From: Ostrinia nubilalis
Lineage: Eukaryota > Arthropoda > Insecta > Lepidoptera > Crambidae
Direction: 5' to 3'
DNA length: 64,000 bases
Assembly: GCF_963855985.1 (NCBI RefSeq)
Contig: NC_087095.1
Location: 3,482,001 to 3,546,000, forward strand
Below are positions 63,965 to 64,000 of the stretch, one piece after another; the stretch's first letter is position 1, and every line of letters starts with the position of its first letter. The position numbers were made by a program, and so were the translations under genes. The notes below the pieces were generated by a model that searched no databases, had not been told where the DNA came from, and worked only from the letters and a program-made list of their open reading frames with translations.

Positions 63965-64000
63965 CTTTAGAAATGTGCTGGCATTTGCCCGTGGTTTCGT

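Overview
The window is nuclear DNA of an insect, almost certainly a moth or butterfly. It is AT-rich and consists mostly of transposable elements, many of kinds I know from Lepidoptera: a tRNA-derived SINE, LINE tails ending in GATGAT or ACGA repeats, 'gcttttgcccgcgg' and 'gcgggcggccgctag' repeats, and many short inverted-repeat elements. Introns, LTR elements and the absence of any operon exclude a prokaryote or phage. The lineage call rests on recognised repeats, not on a database search.

One host gene can be rebuilt fully. It lies on the minus strand from about 31.9 kb down to 9.06 kb and encodes a ubiquitin-specific protease of the USP1 type. Ten coding exons (31353-31617, 30888-31062, 30061-30268, 28930-29080, 27309-27426, 26219-26427, 24767-24927, 19716-19918, 14820-14963, 9057-9285) join with matching splice phases into a 620-residue reading frame. 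It carries the Cys box, both zinc CxxC pairs, the His box and the Asp box with the 'PYLLFY' C-terminus. USP1 removes ubiquitin from PCNA and FANCD2/FANCI in DNA-damage tolerance (family knowledge).

The striking feature is inside the introns of this gene. Downstream of five exons lie extra copies of the 3' end of that exon, in all but one case still joined to its splice donor. Exon 5 has six partial tandem copies, exon 7 one, exon 8 one plus a scrap, exon 9 four, and exon 10 two. A 31-bp minisatellite of roughly 75 copies is itself built from the last nine bases of exon 9 plus the first 22 bases of its intron, so each unit carries a donor-like site. A palindromic foldback element lies near the copies of exons 7, 8, 9 and 10.

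From 39701 to 45728 (minus strand) is an apparently intact Ty3/Gypsy-type retrotransposon with matching 312-bp LTRs and a 5-bp target duplication. Its single gag-pol frame starts with an Arg/Ser-rich gag extension. It appears to be spliced to a small acidic C-terminal exon made of two 36-residue repeats, across an intron holding a 12-copy 37-bp minisatellite.

Other mobile DNA: a SINE split by a 2.05-kb DNA element (11.05-13.4 kb); a hAT-like element with an 8-bp target duplication holding a LINE reverse transcriptase fragment (21.57-24.35 kb); a pogo-like relic interrupted by a second DNA element (32.57-35.06 kb); a P-like element keeping a THAP exon (45.97-46.85 kb); two opposed ~1-kb repeat blocks (47.7-51.05 kb); and duplicated non-coding blocks at 54.85-63.7 kb. 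The left flank (1-9 kb) and right flank (52-64 kb) contain no confident host gene, only two candidate exons.
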